Below, piece by piece: positions 33,351 to 44,510 of a stretch of DNA of 64,000 nucleotides. Source of the DNA: Uloborus plumipes (taxonomy: Eukaryota; Arthropoda; Arachnida; Araneae; Uloboridae). The notes below the pieces were generated by a model. That model was not told the origin of the DNA and did no database searches. It was given only the letters and a program-made list of their open reading frames with translations. The DNA is taken from the NCBI GenBank assembly GCA_038373865.1, contig JAXGGA010002215.1, positions 1 through 64,000 of the forward strand. The letters run 5' to 3'. The translations under genes and the position numbers were made by a program. How positions within the stretch are numbered: the stretch's first letter is position 1; each line of letters begins with the position of its first letter.

Positions 33351-33935
33351 CTAATAACTTTTGAATGAAGATTCCGATTTGAACAAACTTTTTTTTGTTG
33401 TTGGAAAGATCTCGGCGAGTACAGCTCATTCCCATATTTGATTTTTCATTTGAACAATTTTTGGTGCAACTTTGAACCGTTCAAACAACCTGTCCCGCGA
33501 TACTAACTTTTTAGTGAACATTCCAATTTGAACAAACTTTTTTTGTTCGAAAGATCTTATCAAGGATACTTCATTCCCGTATTTAAATTTCCGATTTAAA
33601 CAATTTTTCGTTAAACATTGAACCGTTCAAACAAGCTGTCACCCCTAATAACTTTTGAGTGAACAGTCCGATTTGAACAAACTTTTTTTTGTTCGAATGA
33701 TCTCGGCAAGGATACTTCATTACCGTATTTAAATTTTCAGTTTGAACAATTTTTTGTTCAACATTGAACCGTTCAAACAACCTTTCCCCACCTAATAACT
33801 TTTAAGGGAACCGTCCGAATTGAATAAACTTTTTTTTGTTCGAAAGATCTCGGCGAGGACACCTCATTCCCATATTTCGCTTTTTGATTTGAACCATTTT
33901 TCTTTCAATATTGAACCGTTCAGAAAAAGACTTAA
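33351..33935. repeat. four-copy tandem repeat, ~147-bp unit
   Basis: Units start at about 33351, 33502, 33645 and 33792. Each has CTAATAACTTTT, then CCGATTTGAACAAACTTTTT, then TTGTTCGAAAGATCTCGGCG, then a CTTCATTCCCGTATTTAAAT-like stretch, and ends with TTGAACCGTTCAAACAACCT. The frames at 33037-34005 on both strands reflect this array. Confidence 0.9.
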
Positions 33936-34080
33936 CATTGCACCTACTGGGAAATTTAAGTTTAATGTAGATCCTGAACTTAAAGGCGGATTTCCTTCAA
34001 ACTAACTTTGTTAGAAAATGGTTTTGATAAATAATGTATGTAAAGTACTTTTCTGAATAAGCTGCAATGAGGACTCTGCT

Positions 34081-34640
34081 TCCGACTCCTTGACTCCGAC
34101 TCCGCAAACATGGCAGAAATGCAGGCTCAGAAGAAAATGACCCACTCCTACCATTATAATTTTAGAGCTTTCGACTTCGACTGACGAAACTAATTTTTTA
34201 AAACCGACTCCAACACCGAATCTTCGACTCCAACTCCGCCACTATGGTAGAAATACAGGTTTGGAAAAAAAAAAAAAAATACTGAGTCTTACAATTCGAA
34301 TGTGTTTTCCTTCAACTCTGACTCTACCTGTCGACTGCGATTGATGACCAGTGGCGTAGCTAGGGGTTGGCAGGAGTGGCTCTTCCCACGGGCGCAGCAA
34401 CCAGGGGGCGGCATTTTGATCGATTTAAAAAAAAAAAAAAGATCAAGTCCAAACAGACTAAAAAATTAAAATTTGAAAGACACTCCGAGCAGCGCAAACT
34501 GCGCCCCCAAGCTACAAGACAAATGATTGGGATATGACTCCGACTTTTCAACCCCAACTCTGAATCCTCGACTCTAACTCTGATTCAGCAAAGAGCAAAC
34601 ATTGCAGAAATGCAGGCTGGGAAGAAATGACTGACTCCTA
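34081..34640. repeat. degenerate GACTCC-rich minisatellite
   Basis: Short GACTCCGACTCC-type runs alternate with CATGGCAGAAATGCAGGCT-type segments at about 34110, 34240 and 34597. This makes three or more diverged modules of roughly 130-150 bases. A separate insertion-like segment at 34349-34514 interrupts the last module. Confidence 0.75.
34349..34514. mobile_element. possible small hAT-like MITE
   Basis: CAGTGGCGTAGCTAGGGGTT at the left is a familiar hAT-type end. The right side GCGCCCCCAAGCTAC reads in reverse complement as GTAGCTTGGGGGCGC, sharing only the GTAGCT.GGGG part. No convincing 8-bp duplication is seen. The segment interrupts the GACTCC minisatellite, which supports insertion. 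Confidence 0.4.
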
Positions 34641-35999
34641 CTCTTAAAAGAAATAACCGTGCAGGCAATTTTTTTTCTTTGTTTATTCATTTGTTTTATT
34701 TATTATTATTATTTATTTATTTTTTTGGCAGACGATTTTTTGTCTAGTAAAAATTACTTATTGAGAACAGTTTATTATTTATTTAATCAATTATTTGATT
34801 TTTAATTATTGGCGAAGAATTAAAAATGGAATTCGAGACATTTTTTTAGAAACGAGTTTTTTTTTTTTTTTTTTGATAAAATGTGTTTTGATTTTTTGAT
34901 TTGCTTCTTATTTTTCATTCTTTTTTTAAAAACAATTAATTTTTCTACGAAAGAACTATAAAAGCTGCATTGTTTAAAAGATGCAACAACTTTATTTATT
35001 TATTTACTTATTTTTGTTTACTTTTTAAGTGCCTAGTTCATCAGATGAAATATGCATATTTGATTTTTAGGAATCAGCTTTACTTGCTAAAGAAGTACGT
35101 TTGACATAATTTGTCGTCTCAGATAATTAAACGAATATTGATCAGATACTAGAATACTGATGTCGATGTACGGAAAAGTAGGCTCGTTTAGTTCTTGATA
35201 GAACTTCTTGTTTTGTTTAACTTTATGGTTTAAAAATATCTTAAAGAATTTTTCCACTCACACAGTGTAATTTGTTGACTTGTTCACTTTTTTTTAATGA
35301 TTAAACAACATAATGAGAAGTTCTTTTACCAAGTTTGGTGTATCTAAATCCACATATTATTGCTGAAGTCTTTTTTTTATGTTTATGTTAAACAATAGAG
35401 CAGTTGCCTATTACTAAACAGTGTCAGTTTCAAATTTTTATCTCAAACGTTTTCGTATATGTAGGTAGAACTTAATTCACGAATAAAAGAGTATATTGCG
35501 AACCGATGCGGAATTGCTTTACAGAGATTCATGTTACAAATATCGACAATTTTAATAGGAATTTTGTCAAATACCGCTCAGCCGATACCGAATTCAGCAC
35601 CTTGTTTTTTTCTCCATCTTTGTTGTATTTTTCTTTGTTAGTTATAAAACATTTTGCGATTATATCACTCAGTTGTCACCAATTTATGATATTAGTCTGC
35701 ATTGAAATTAAAATTGATTAGTCAAAAAAAAGAGAAAGAAAAAGTTAAAAGCACATTTGGAACATCGGATTGCAGCTAAGAAAGTATCTGCATGACTACA
35801 CCTAGTACCAATGGTACGAATGAGTTCTCAACTTACTGCGTCTCTCTCTCTCTCTCTCATATAATTTTTGTCGAGTAGTAGTAAAATAGAAATTTAGGCC
35901 CAAAATCTGAATGACTGAAAAATAAGTAGAATGAAATGAATATATGACCCATTAAATCTCTTATAAAATATTTATTTTTCTAATCATTCGATTTTTTTT
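34641..35999. other. noncoding stretch inside the third-level hAT
   Basis: Very AT-rich, with TTTA/TTAT runs and poly-T (34859-34874) and a short TC run (35842-35859). No coding motif or TIR pair was found. Confidence 0.5.
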
Positions 36000-36652
36000 A
36001 ACCATCGGCCATCGGCATCGGCCATCGGCCGATGGAAGAGTAAAATAATCGGCCATCGGCCATTGGCCAACTTTGAACAATCGGCCAACAATCGGCATCG
36101 GCCCATCGGCCAAAAAATGCCATCGTTCGAGCCTTAGTAAACATCGATATTATTAAAAATATAAGCAGTTTTAACCAATCACTTTTAAACTAAAAATATT
36201 AATAAATAAATAAAATACCTTTAATTTTTTTTTCATTTCACAAAGCGAACCGATAAGCATTTGATGGGTAATATTTAACAAAGATCATCGACGTACTTTT
36301 CAAAAACAGAAGTACATTTTTCAAGAAATTATTTTCCTTTCTGCACTGGAATCTGGGGGAATTAAAATCATTGAAACTAAAAATTTGAAAGAAAATATAT
36401 TGAAAATCTGAAAATTCATAAAATGGACAATGGTTTTTTCCTTAACTTGTTGATTAATTGTCTGAACTCTGAACAACCGGTTTCGTACATGTTTACACAC
36501 AAATTCGGTTTTCGCCACCCCTTTACTACTAATGTTTCCTCTTCTAAATACCCATCACCCCTATCTCCCCTTTAGAATTTACCGCCCCTTTGAGGAGGCC
36601 AAATCGCCCCTCGGGGGCAATCGCCCCCAGGTTGGGAATCACTGAATTAGAG

Positions 36653-37754
36653 GATAACGATAGAGGAGAGGTCTCTACCAAAATTTTAAATCCCTAAAAC
36701 GCCATTTTAGGCAATTGACCTCGTTATTAGAGAAAAGGCAAGTCTTCCAGAAATTTTCGGAAAATTAACAGAATATAGACACAGAAATTTACTATTCCTC
36801 CAGAAGCGCTCTGAAACTGAAGTCATAATATTGTAATTTTAAGTTATCTTTGATGATGGGGGGACATTTGGGGAGGAGGAAGGGGAGTTATCGCATGCTC
36901 TCACCTGGAAATGTTCCGCAACTTAAAGTCTAACAGTGAAATTTAGGATCTTTTTGGTCTTTGTCAAGGAGGTTATGATAACCTTAAGATTCCGTGCCTC
37001 TTTTTAATTAGTTGCCCTCTGAAGTTAGCAGTCGGGGCACGGGTTTCGAATTTCGCCCATAAATCTGGCACTAGAAAGCACCTATCCTTTCGTTACGCCA
37101 CTCGTGAAAAGATTAAAAATTGCCATCCACCTCTAGCTATGCGGGTTGGTTTGCTATAACCTCTCGTACATTTTCTTTTTTTAAGGCAAAAAGCTCAGAA
37201 ATTATCTTGATTAAGTGTGTTTGTTTATTTTTGAAGAAAATAGGGCCTTATGGGTCCCCTTACATAAACGCCCCTGGAAAACTCATCGGGTGAAAAATGC
37301 TCTTATGTTTCGTTTTAACTTACGTGCTTGTACAATTGATATTTTACGTTTCACACTGGCAACTGTAAACATCGGTAGTGTTTTCTAGGAGAACACTTCA
37401 TTGTTGATGAATTTTAATGAGCCCGCCTCCAAATAAATAAGTAAATACCTTAATTGCCCCTTAAATGGGAGACCCCAGTACAATAAGGCCCTGCGAGGGA
37501 CCCCTATAGCCATAATATTTAAGTGGCCATAATCATTTAGAATTTTGACGTTGAGGCAGGCCGATTATGTTTTTTTTTTTCTTTCTTTTTTTGACAATAA
37601 GAGTATAAGTTGCCCTAGGTACGACCCTGGATTTAAGATGTTCAAATTGACAGATGTTTAAATTTTTCTAATAATTTACCTAACAGTAGTAGTTTTGGGA
37701 ATATATCTGATAACTTCAATAGAATAATAGAGATGTCAAAAGTTTCAGAAAGTT
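36653..37754. other. noncoding part of the outer hAT
   Basis: Mixed-composition DNA without coding signal. CCTTTCGTTACGCCACTCG near 37087 reads in reverse complement like an AGTGGCGTAACG hAT end, but I cannot assign a left partner that nests correctly. Confidence 0.45.
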
Positions 37755-37847
37755 CTCCTACATCATAAATTAAACTAATCGTAGCAAAATACTTTCAAAC
37801 AGATTAAACATCAGTTAAATATTGCCAACTAGCTTTTATTTTGATAT

Positions 37848-37897
<50 letters not shown>

Positions 37898-38395
37898 GTT
37901 TACCTTAAGGCGAAAATAATTTGTCGGCGCGGGGCCCCTTGCTCCTACATCATAAATTGAACTAAACGTAGCAGAATACTTTCAAACTGATTAAGCATCA
38001 GTTAAATATTGCCATATACCTTTTTATTTTGATATAGTTTTTTCTTAACATTTACCTAAAGGCAGAAATAATTTGTCGGCGCGGGGCATCTTGCTCCTAC
38101 AGCATAAATTGAACTAAACGTAGCACCATACTTTCAAACAGATTAAACAACAGTTAAATATTGCCAAATAACTTTTTATTTTGTTATAGTTTTTTTTAAA
38201 CATTTACCTAAAGGCGAAAATAATTTGTCGGCGCGGGGCCCCTTGCTCCTACATCATAAATTGAACTAAACGTAGCAGAATACTTTCAAACGGATTAAAC
38301 ATCAGTTAAATATTGCCAAATAGCTTTTTATTTTGATATAGTTTTTTTTTTCACATATAAAGGCTAAAATAATTTGTCGGCGCGGGGCCCCTTGC
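37755..38395. repeat. four-copy tandem repeat, ~152-bp unit
   Basis: Units start with CTCCTACATCATAAATTGAA at about 37755, 37942, 38094 and 38246. The first is lengthened by a ~50-base poly-T (about 37851-37894). Each contains ACTTTCAAACAGATTAAACA, TTTTATTTTGATATAGTTTT and AATTTGTCGGCGCGGGGCCC. The last unit runs directly into the right end of the outer hAT, so this array is the reiterated subterminal region of that transposon. Confidence 0.92.
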
Positions 38396-38717
38396 TAGAG
38401 CGGGGCCCGATTGGACAAAATCGGTCCAATCGGCCTAAGACCGGCCCTGATGATTCCTAACGTTTTTGTATCTCCCTCGTATTTCAAAATGGTCAGTTTT
38501 TATAATCGCGATTTTTTCTTTCTTTCCCTTTTTTTCTAAGCGATGATTTGTTTTCGTAGCAATGACCTGTTTCATTCTTTTTGAACTTCAGACTTTATGT
38601 AGTCCCTTTTTTCGATTGATCTCGAAGTCTGCAACGCGGTGTGTCCTGGTGCGTCACTTCTTGAGACGTCCACCGGCTCCTACCCCTTAGCCACCATGCA
38701 GCACATGGTGGCGTCCC

Positions 38718-39130
38718 AGTTTTTGCATACGTCGGTGAAAATATAGTTCTCTATTGGTTTTGAAATTTTTTCTACATCGTTCGGTTTCTAGACCATTGCT
38801 CCTGTAGACCGTTGTCCCCAGCACGTTCAGGAACGTTATAATGTTATTTCTGAACGTATCGAAAGTGACTAGTTTTTAAGTACTTCGACATCTGTAAAAA
38901 TATAGTTCTGTATTGTTTTCGAGATTTTCTACGTCGATCGGGTTTGTGGACCGTTATTTCTGAATATTTAGAGTCGTTGTTCCTGAATGTTCAGGACCGA
39001 TATTTCTGAACGTATCGAAAGAGGCCAGTTTTTGAGTAGTTCGACGTCGACGTCGGAAAAATGTAGTTCTATGTTGTTTTGAAACATTTTTTTTACTTCT
39101 ATCGTTTTTTTTTGGAGGGGGGGGGGCTAC
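38718..39130. repeat. three-copy tandem repeat, ~155-bp unit
   Basis: AGTTTTTGCATACGTCGG, AGTTTTTAAGTACTTCGAC and AGTTTTTGAGTAGTTCGACG start at 38718, 38871 and 39027. Each is followed by a TATAGTTCTNTNTTG stretch and a TCTACNTCGTTCGG-type stretch. GTTCAGGAMCG and TTTCTGAACGTATCGAAAG recur between them. It begins outside the right flank of the outer hAT. Confidence 0.85.
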
Positions 39131-39278
39131 TAAGGAGGTCAATTTTTCAATATATGATCACACAAATGAGAATAGGGAAATTAGAAGTTTGTAAAAGTAC
39201 TATTCATACATAAAAATAGGTGGTTTTGGGCTTTTCTACTGCATTTTCTCGACATTGAAATTTGAAACCCATTTTCAC

Positions 39279-39471
39279 CAAGGGCGGATCCAGCTTCTGA
39301 CTAAGGAGGGGGTCATTTTCGGAAAGGGGTGGTCAAAGTGCAATTTTTGGGCAAAAATAGGGAGTTTTGACAATTTTTTCGTAATATAAGTACCAAAAAT
39401 GCATTTTTTTGCTATATTTTGTCGGTTAAGGGGGGGGGGGTCATGACCCCCCCCCTCTGGATCCGCGCCTG
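39279..39471. mobile_element. 193-bp hAT-like MITE, relative of 13030-13823
   Basis: The left end CAAGGGCGGATCCAGC and the reverse-complemented right end CAGGCGCGGATCCAGAGG form TIRs. The left one is the same as that of the nested hAT at 13030. A poly-G/poly-C pair (GGGGGGTCATGACCCCCC) near 39430-39455 forms a perfect palindrome just inside the right end. No 8-bp duplication could be seen. Confidence 0.6.
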
Positions 39472-41003
39472 CTTTGGTCGCGTTAAGTTGTCATTGCATG
39501 CATGTCCCATCGTCTGGATACGCACTTGCCAGTAAACACAACTTGAAAACTGAGACAGCTGATGTTTATTTCACATTATAAAGCCTAAAATTGTAGAATA
39601 TTTCTAGTTGCTAAGATTCTTAACCTACGAGTTTATTTCACTATACATAACCTTCTTTCTTGAACAATTATGAACTAAACTCAAGCTCTATTATTTTGTT
39701 TACAAATAAGCATCCATAGGTATAAATTAAAAAAAATTCCCCAATATTTTTACAAAAGTTTTCGGTGACACTCGAATACATACATGTCAATATCATGTTT
39801 TTAACTGTAACTGATGACACAAACAGTGCATTCTGCTTGAAGAAGTAAAAGTCGTATATATATGGTATAAATTTGTGCCAGCGGTATGATTTTATTAGCA
39901 AGTATTATTACGTAGTAATGCCGTTATGTCAAAGAGCAGCAAAACAGGTAAATAAATGTTTTATCAGTTTTCATCCATTGGTAATCCATTCAAGTCAAAC
40001 TCTTCTTATAAATTATGTGCTAGTTTTGATACTCATAGTTTCCGTATTAAGTAACATTGTATGATCTAGATTTCATAATTTGTCCTGATTTGCTGCTTAG
40101 AAGTGTTCATACATCATTATTATAGTTAATTTATGATAGCTTGTTCGCTTATTTTTTTATGTTGTTAAGATCTAAAAGTATTAAATAACTGTATATTTCT
40201 GTTCTCAGCTTTAATATGTAACTTTAAAAACTGTCGGTTTACCCAAATTTTTATTTTGCAAGTTTCTGGTTATCATTTTACATTTATTTCTCGACTGGAG
40301 TATTTTAAACGCAGTTTGGTTCTGTTTACTGTGGTTATTTCTATTGTTTAAATGTGAAATGCAATATACTGGTCTATCTGTTAAAACTTGCACAAGTTGT
40401 ATTCTTGCCTTTAGGAATGTTTATACGAAAAATGAAATTTTGCGTAGCAATTTAGAATGTCATGTCTCCGTATTGTTATTGTTGGGACTCTCAGATAGAA
40501 TTTTTTTTCAGTTAATGAAATATCACGCATAGGGGTATAGTGGCTTCTGAATTAATTGAATGCCAAACATAGTACAGTACCGTAATGAGTAGGATAAGGC
40601 CTTGATTCAGTATTTACATCTCATTCTAAGTTTGTTGTGTACTGATCTTTAATATAGCATTTTCTAACTTTTTAACACTTATGGATCCTTCTGATAACGT
40701 CCAATTTCCAGGGAACGCTAATGTTTGTGATCTATTTCTTCAAAAAAAATTTTTTTAGTGCCGGTACTTTCCTTTAATGAATACTGCATATGAATTCTTG
40801 TTATAAAACAGTTTTGAAGATTTTTTTGGTCGCAAAACTCAGAAAAATATTGGTTCATATGCTCTTGAAAATTCAGGGAAAGTGGAGCTGATGCAATGGG
40901 AAAATTAGCATTTGTCACTCCCCTTGTGGAGACGTAATAAAAAAAAAACTGACTACTAAAAATACTAACTCTCATTCGCCACTCTCTCCACCCTAGTTAT
41001 CAT
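39472..41003. other. AT-rich noncoding stretch
   Basis: No TIR pair, RNA gene or coding motif was found. The several 60-85 codon frames on both strands are compositionally ordinary for AT-rich DNA and share no family motif that I recognise. Confidence 0.5.
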
Positions 41004-42310
41004 TACAGTAAAATCCTTTGTGACATTGTTCCTCATTATATTGCTCATTTGGTTATATCATGTTTTTCTTTGTATCTCAAAAAGATGTTGATTTACATTA
41101 TATATAAAAACCATAGACATTGGAAATGCTCGCCACACGCTAACTAGATGGAACACATTGTGGTAGAAAAGTGATTCCTTTTCTACTTTCGGTCATCCAC
41201 AATTTGGTGACCATAGCTCATAGTATTAAGCTTATTATCGGTTCGTGGCGGTCATCCCAATGGAACATTTCTTTTTGAGACAATTTGTCTCAAAATAGGT
41301 TTCTCTTCTAAATAACTGTTGCAAATAATTCAAGAACAGAAAATATGTTTCGCATCTTCCTGATCTGTAACTAATTCGTAATTTGGCATTATACTTTTCT
41401 CTTCAACGAAAAATTTCTTTATGGGTAACAGATAGTTAGTTTAAAGCGATACGGGTATTTTTTATGCTGCATCTCGCATCTTGTATAAGTTCTTGCTTCT
41501 TTACAAATAAAGGGATTTCCAATTCATTCGAAAACATTATAAAATTTACTATATGAAGTTTTCATTCTTTTGACAAATTTATATCTACTCTTGGTTGACA
41601 ATAAATTATAAAATGTAAAGAAGCAAAATTGTCGTGATAGCCAAGATTATATTTTTACTTGTGTAATTAAAATAAATATTTATGTTTACAAACAGTAAAA
41701 TTTGAAATATATTTTAATGAACAAAAATGGTAGAGGTGCATAGGTTAGTAAATCATACAGTCACTTTCTATGAATAAATGCTCGCTTCTGAAATTCTGAT
41801 ATGAATAATGAATAAATTCTGAATAAATGCTACGTAGAAAAAATTATCACATTGCGAATTTGAAACAATTACAACTAAATCGTTGATAAAAGACAATAGG
41901 TATATTTTTATTTTCTGTTGCTTACGAAACTTAAAATGAAATGCTGTAGAGAAAAAGATTATTTGTGATCTTTTTATGCTAACGCACAGGCTAATGGTTA
42001 TAAAAGAATATGGTTCGCGTTTCTAATGTCTATGATGAAAACATGTTATATATCTCAGAAGTAGTGTTTTCTGTTTTTAATCAACAAGCGAAACTGGTAT
42101 GATTTCCATACACCTAATTCTTTGCAGTTTGAGCTGCAACTTATGATTTGTATTCCACCAAAAACAATAAAAATATTTTATTTATTTACTTTTTATTTTA
42201 AAAGAAAACATGTTAGACTAATATCTTTTTGCAATATACTGCCAACTCAGTTATTTTATCCAAGGACTGCAGTTTCATGCTTATTGGCACTCTTCAGCCT
42301 GGAATAAGAG

Positions 42311-44354
42311 CAGTGGCGGCTCGTGCCTTAATTTAGTGGGTGGGCCCGCAATTATAAGTTTCCCCAGTAATGCTTACAAAGATAAAATGAAGGAAACAAC
42401 TGTTAGTAAACTAATGCTGAGTGGCGTAAAATAATATTTAATTCAATGAATACAAACTTGCATTGCAAAATTATCTCATTTGATTTGATACATATAATAG
42501 GTTTTATATTTTAAATGCTACACCAGCCTTAAGCGATCAATGTAATAATAATAACAATATTTTGCACTGACGACCGACTTTCTATACATCACTCATGTTA
42601 AGCTAGTTCTATTTTGCCATTTTCGGACACTGAAAATGTTCATCACCTCAAGGCGGCGCAGCTACTCAAACATTATGGGACTACACTCAAAAAGAAAAAG
42701 AGCATTTATGCTTAAAAACACCCCTTCTCTTCCCCTAAATTTTTCGGCCATCTGCACCATAACTTTCTGAAAGCCTTTATCAAATTAAGGAGCGCATAAG
42801 GTAAATGACTAGATATGAGCACGCTTAGAGGGTTTTTTTCTTTTTTAATTTGGATACAAATGTTGCATTTTGTTCATGGAAAAACAAATCCTAACGGTGT
42901 TAGAACTTAAAAATGTCACTTTTATAGCTATGGTATTTTCATAAACTTTCAATTTTAATGTATGTATATGTTCTTAAATAAACTGGAATACACTTGTTTG
43001 ACCTGTTATGGTCCCACTCTCTTACCTATGGTCGTATTCAAACTAGTAATGTTCATTATATACCTGAATCGAATTATTTTCAGGAAATACACGAAGAGTA
43101 CATAACAATATTAAAACTCTTGGATTTTTTTACAATATAATCAAATTTAAAGGATCCTGACTTACAGATTCAAATAACATTAAAATTAAAACATGTATTA
43201 CTGACAAGTCAGGTTTGAAACATTTGTCTGAACAACTACAAAAAATTAGTAAATAAAACAAATAAATAGAACATCTCTACTGATGCATTTTTTATTCATC
43301 GACTATCAAATTTAGCATAGGTTTTGTCATTAATCCTAAATATTAACTTAGAGTAAGCATGGATAAAAAAAATACAGTCATATAAGCCTATAACTAAAGA
43401 ACTGATTCTTAGTTGACTCACAATATAGCTTGAAAGGATTTTAAATGTTTCGATTAATGGTGAAAATATTTCTATGTGACAGAAAAGAAAAACTAAGGGA
43501 TGAGAACATAACAATAAAACTGTGATTCGATGAAAAACAACAACTTCACGTTCTTAAAAAGGAAACATTTCAAAAACTTAAATGCAACACACAAAAATTT
43601 CGAGAATAATAATCTTTAGTTCCAAAACGCAAATTAATAAATAATGCATGCATTGTATTACAAACAGGTGAGGGGGGGTAATGAACTGGTAATCTCTATG
43701 CCTGTTGGAAAAAGGTGTTGAGAATGGAAAAAAGAAAGACCAAAAGAAAAAGAGGAAATGTTATAAAATTTCAATCAAAAAAAGAAAAAACGGGGATTGT
43801 GGAATGGAAATAGGCGAGAGTTTTTTCCCTAACACAGGAGCCAGACCGGCCAGACATTCTCTGCCCGTGTACAGTTAACAAAACACTTCCCTCTCCACCG
43901 CTATAGTTGGGGACAAAGGGAAATTTCGGGCACCAAGAGAAAGTGCCCTCTGGTCGGCTGTCACAAGGGGGTGTCATCGCTTACCGCTCTTCTTAATCCA
44001 AACACTGCGATTGGCTGAAAGCGGAGGTGTGCCTTGGCAGCCGTAGGGCCTGTGGTGATCTGGCCCCCGAACGAACCCCAAACTCGTTCTCGAAGCTCTC
44101 TTTTTCCCCCTCTCTTTCTTCACGGCGGTCCCGGCGAAACTCTGAAATCGATGGAACTTGAAAATTTTCTTGTGCTATATTTGCGATGTGCAAGGGATTG
44201 GAGGGCTGAAGGTTGAAAATATGTTTTGTGCCCTATGTTTTTTTTTTATGTTTTTGTTTTTGAACTGAAACACAAAACGATGTGTTACATTGTGTATTTT
44301 TTTTCCTTGCAATTTTTCTGGGTGGGCCCGGCCCATAGTGAGGAGCCGCCCCTG
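42311..44354. mobile_element. hAT transposon, 2,044 bp
   Basis: Flanks AATAAGAG and AATAGGAG agree at seven of eight positions. The left end CAGTGGCGGCTCGTGCC pairs with the reverse-complemented right end CAGGGGCGGCTCCTCAC, and GGGTGGGCCCG occurs just inside each. The right third (about 43800-44200) is more GC-rich than its surroundings but gives no recognisable protein in any frame. Transposase is therefore absent or decayed beyond recognition. Confidence 0.82.
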
Positions 44355-44510
44355 AATAGGAGTAACAGAGTCAGAGGCAGAATCCTTTTAAAGAAGCAAA
44401 GAGAGCCAAAAAACTGGAAGCTAATATGAAATTAGAACACAAGCGAGAGACCGCATAATTTTACGGTACAACTCGTAAATTTTAAGGCAGAGCTCTGGTA
44501 TAAAGCAGTA

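Larger units (their letters stand above)
27949..36136. mobile_element. hAT element (third level) with ATCGGC arrays at both ends
   Basis: GTAAACAT flanks both ends exactly (27941-27948 and 36137-36144). The left end TAAGGCTCGACCGATG matches the reverse-complemented right end TAAGGCTCGAACGATGG. By eye the hexamer ATCGGC or its complement occurs about 12 times in the first 160 bases and about 11 times in the last 135. The 8.2-kb length includes a nested pogo-like composite (28314-31523), dispersed motif repeats, and tandem arrays. No hAT transposase motif was recognised. Confidence 0.88.
27846..36644. mobile_element. hAT element (second level), Buster-like ends
   Basis: The left end CAGTGTTTCACAACTTTTCC corresponds to the reverse-complemented right end CAGTGATTCCCAACCTGGGG. 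The 8-bp flanks GGTTAGAG and AATTAGAG agree at six positions. CAGTG-TTCNCAACCT ends are a common hAT type. Almost its whole interior is the third-level hAT (27949-36136). Only about 100 bases on the left and 500 on the right are its own sequence, with no transposase visible. Confidence 0.7.
25561..38449. mobile_element. outer hAT of a deep insertion nest
   Basis: ATGATTCC lies on both sides (25553-25560 and 38450-38457). The left end CAAGGCCGGCCTTAG corresponds to the reverse-complemented right end CAGGGCCGGTCTTAGG. Both have GCGGGGCCCGATTGGA just inside (about 25581 and 38399). At 12.9 kb it is far above usual hAT length, which is explained by nested insertions: a piggyBac-like MITE (27275-27774), a hAT (27846-36644) and a 152-bp tandem array near its right end (37755-38395). 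No transposase of its own is recognisable. Confidence 0.85.

Noticed and set aside
33037..33435. 132-codon minus-strand frame
   Set aside because: Spans dispersed repeats, poly-G and the start of a tandem array. Composition is low-complexity.
26101..37108. Element with CAGTGGCCCAAACGAG and AGTGGCGTAACGAAAG ends
   Set aside because: Weak terminal similarity, and the span would cross another apparent terminus at 26599, so nesting would be inconsistent.
43771..44216. GC-richer stretch with overlapping frames on both strands
   Set aside because: No protein motif, no splice-supported structure, and it lies inside a hAT. It may be promoter-like element sequence.
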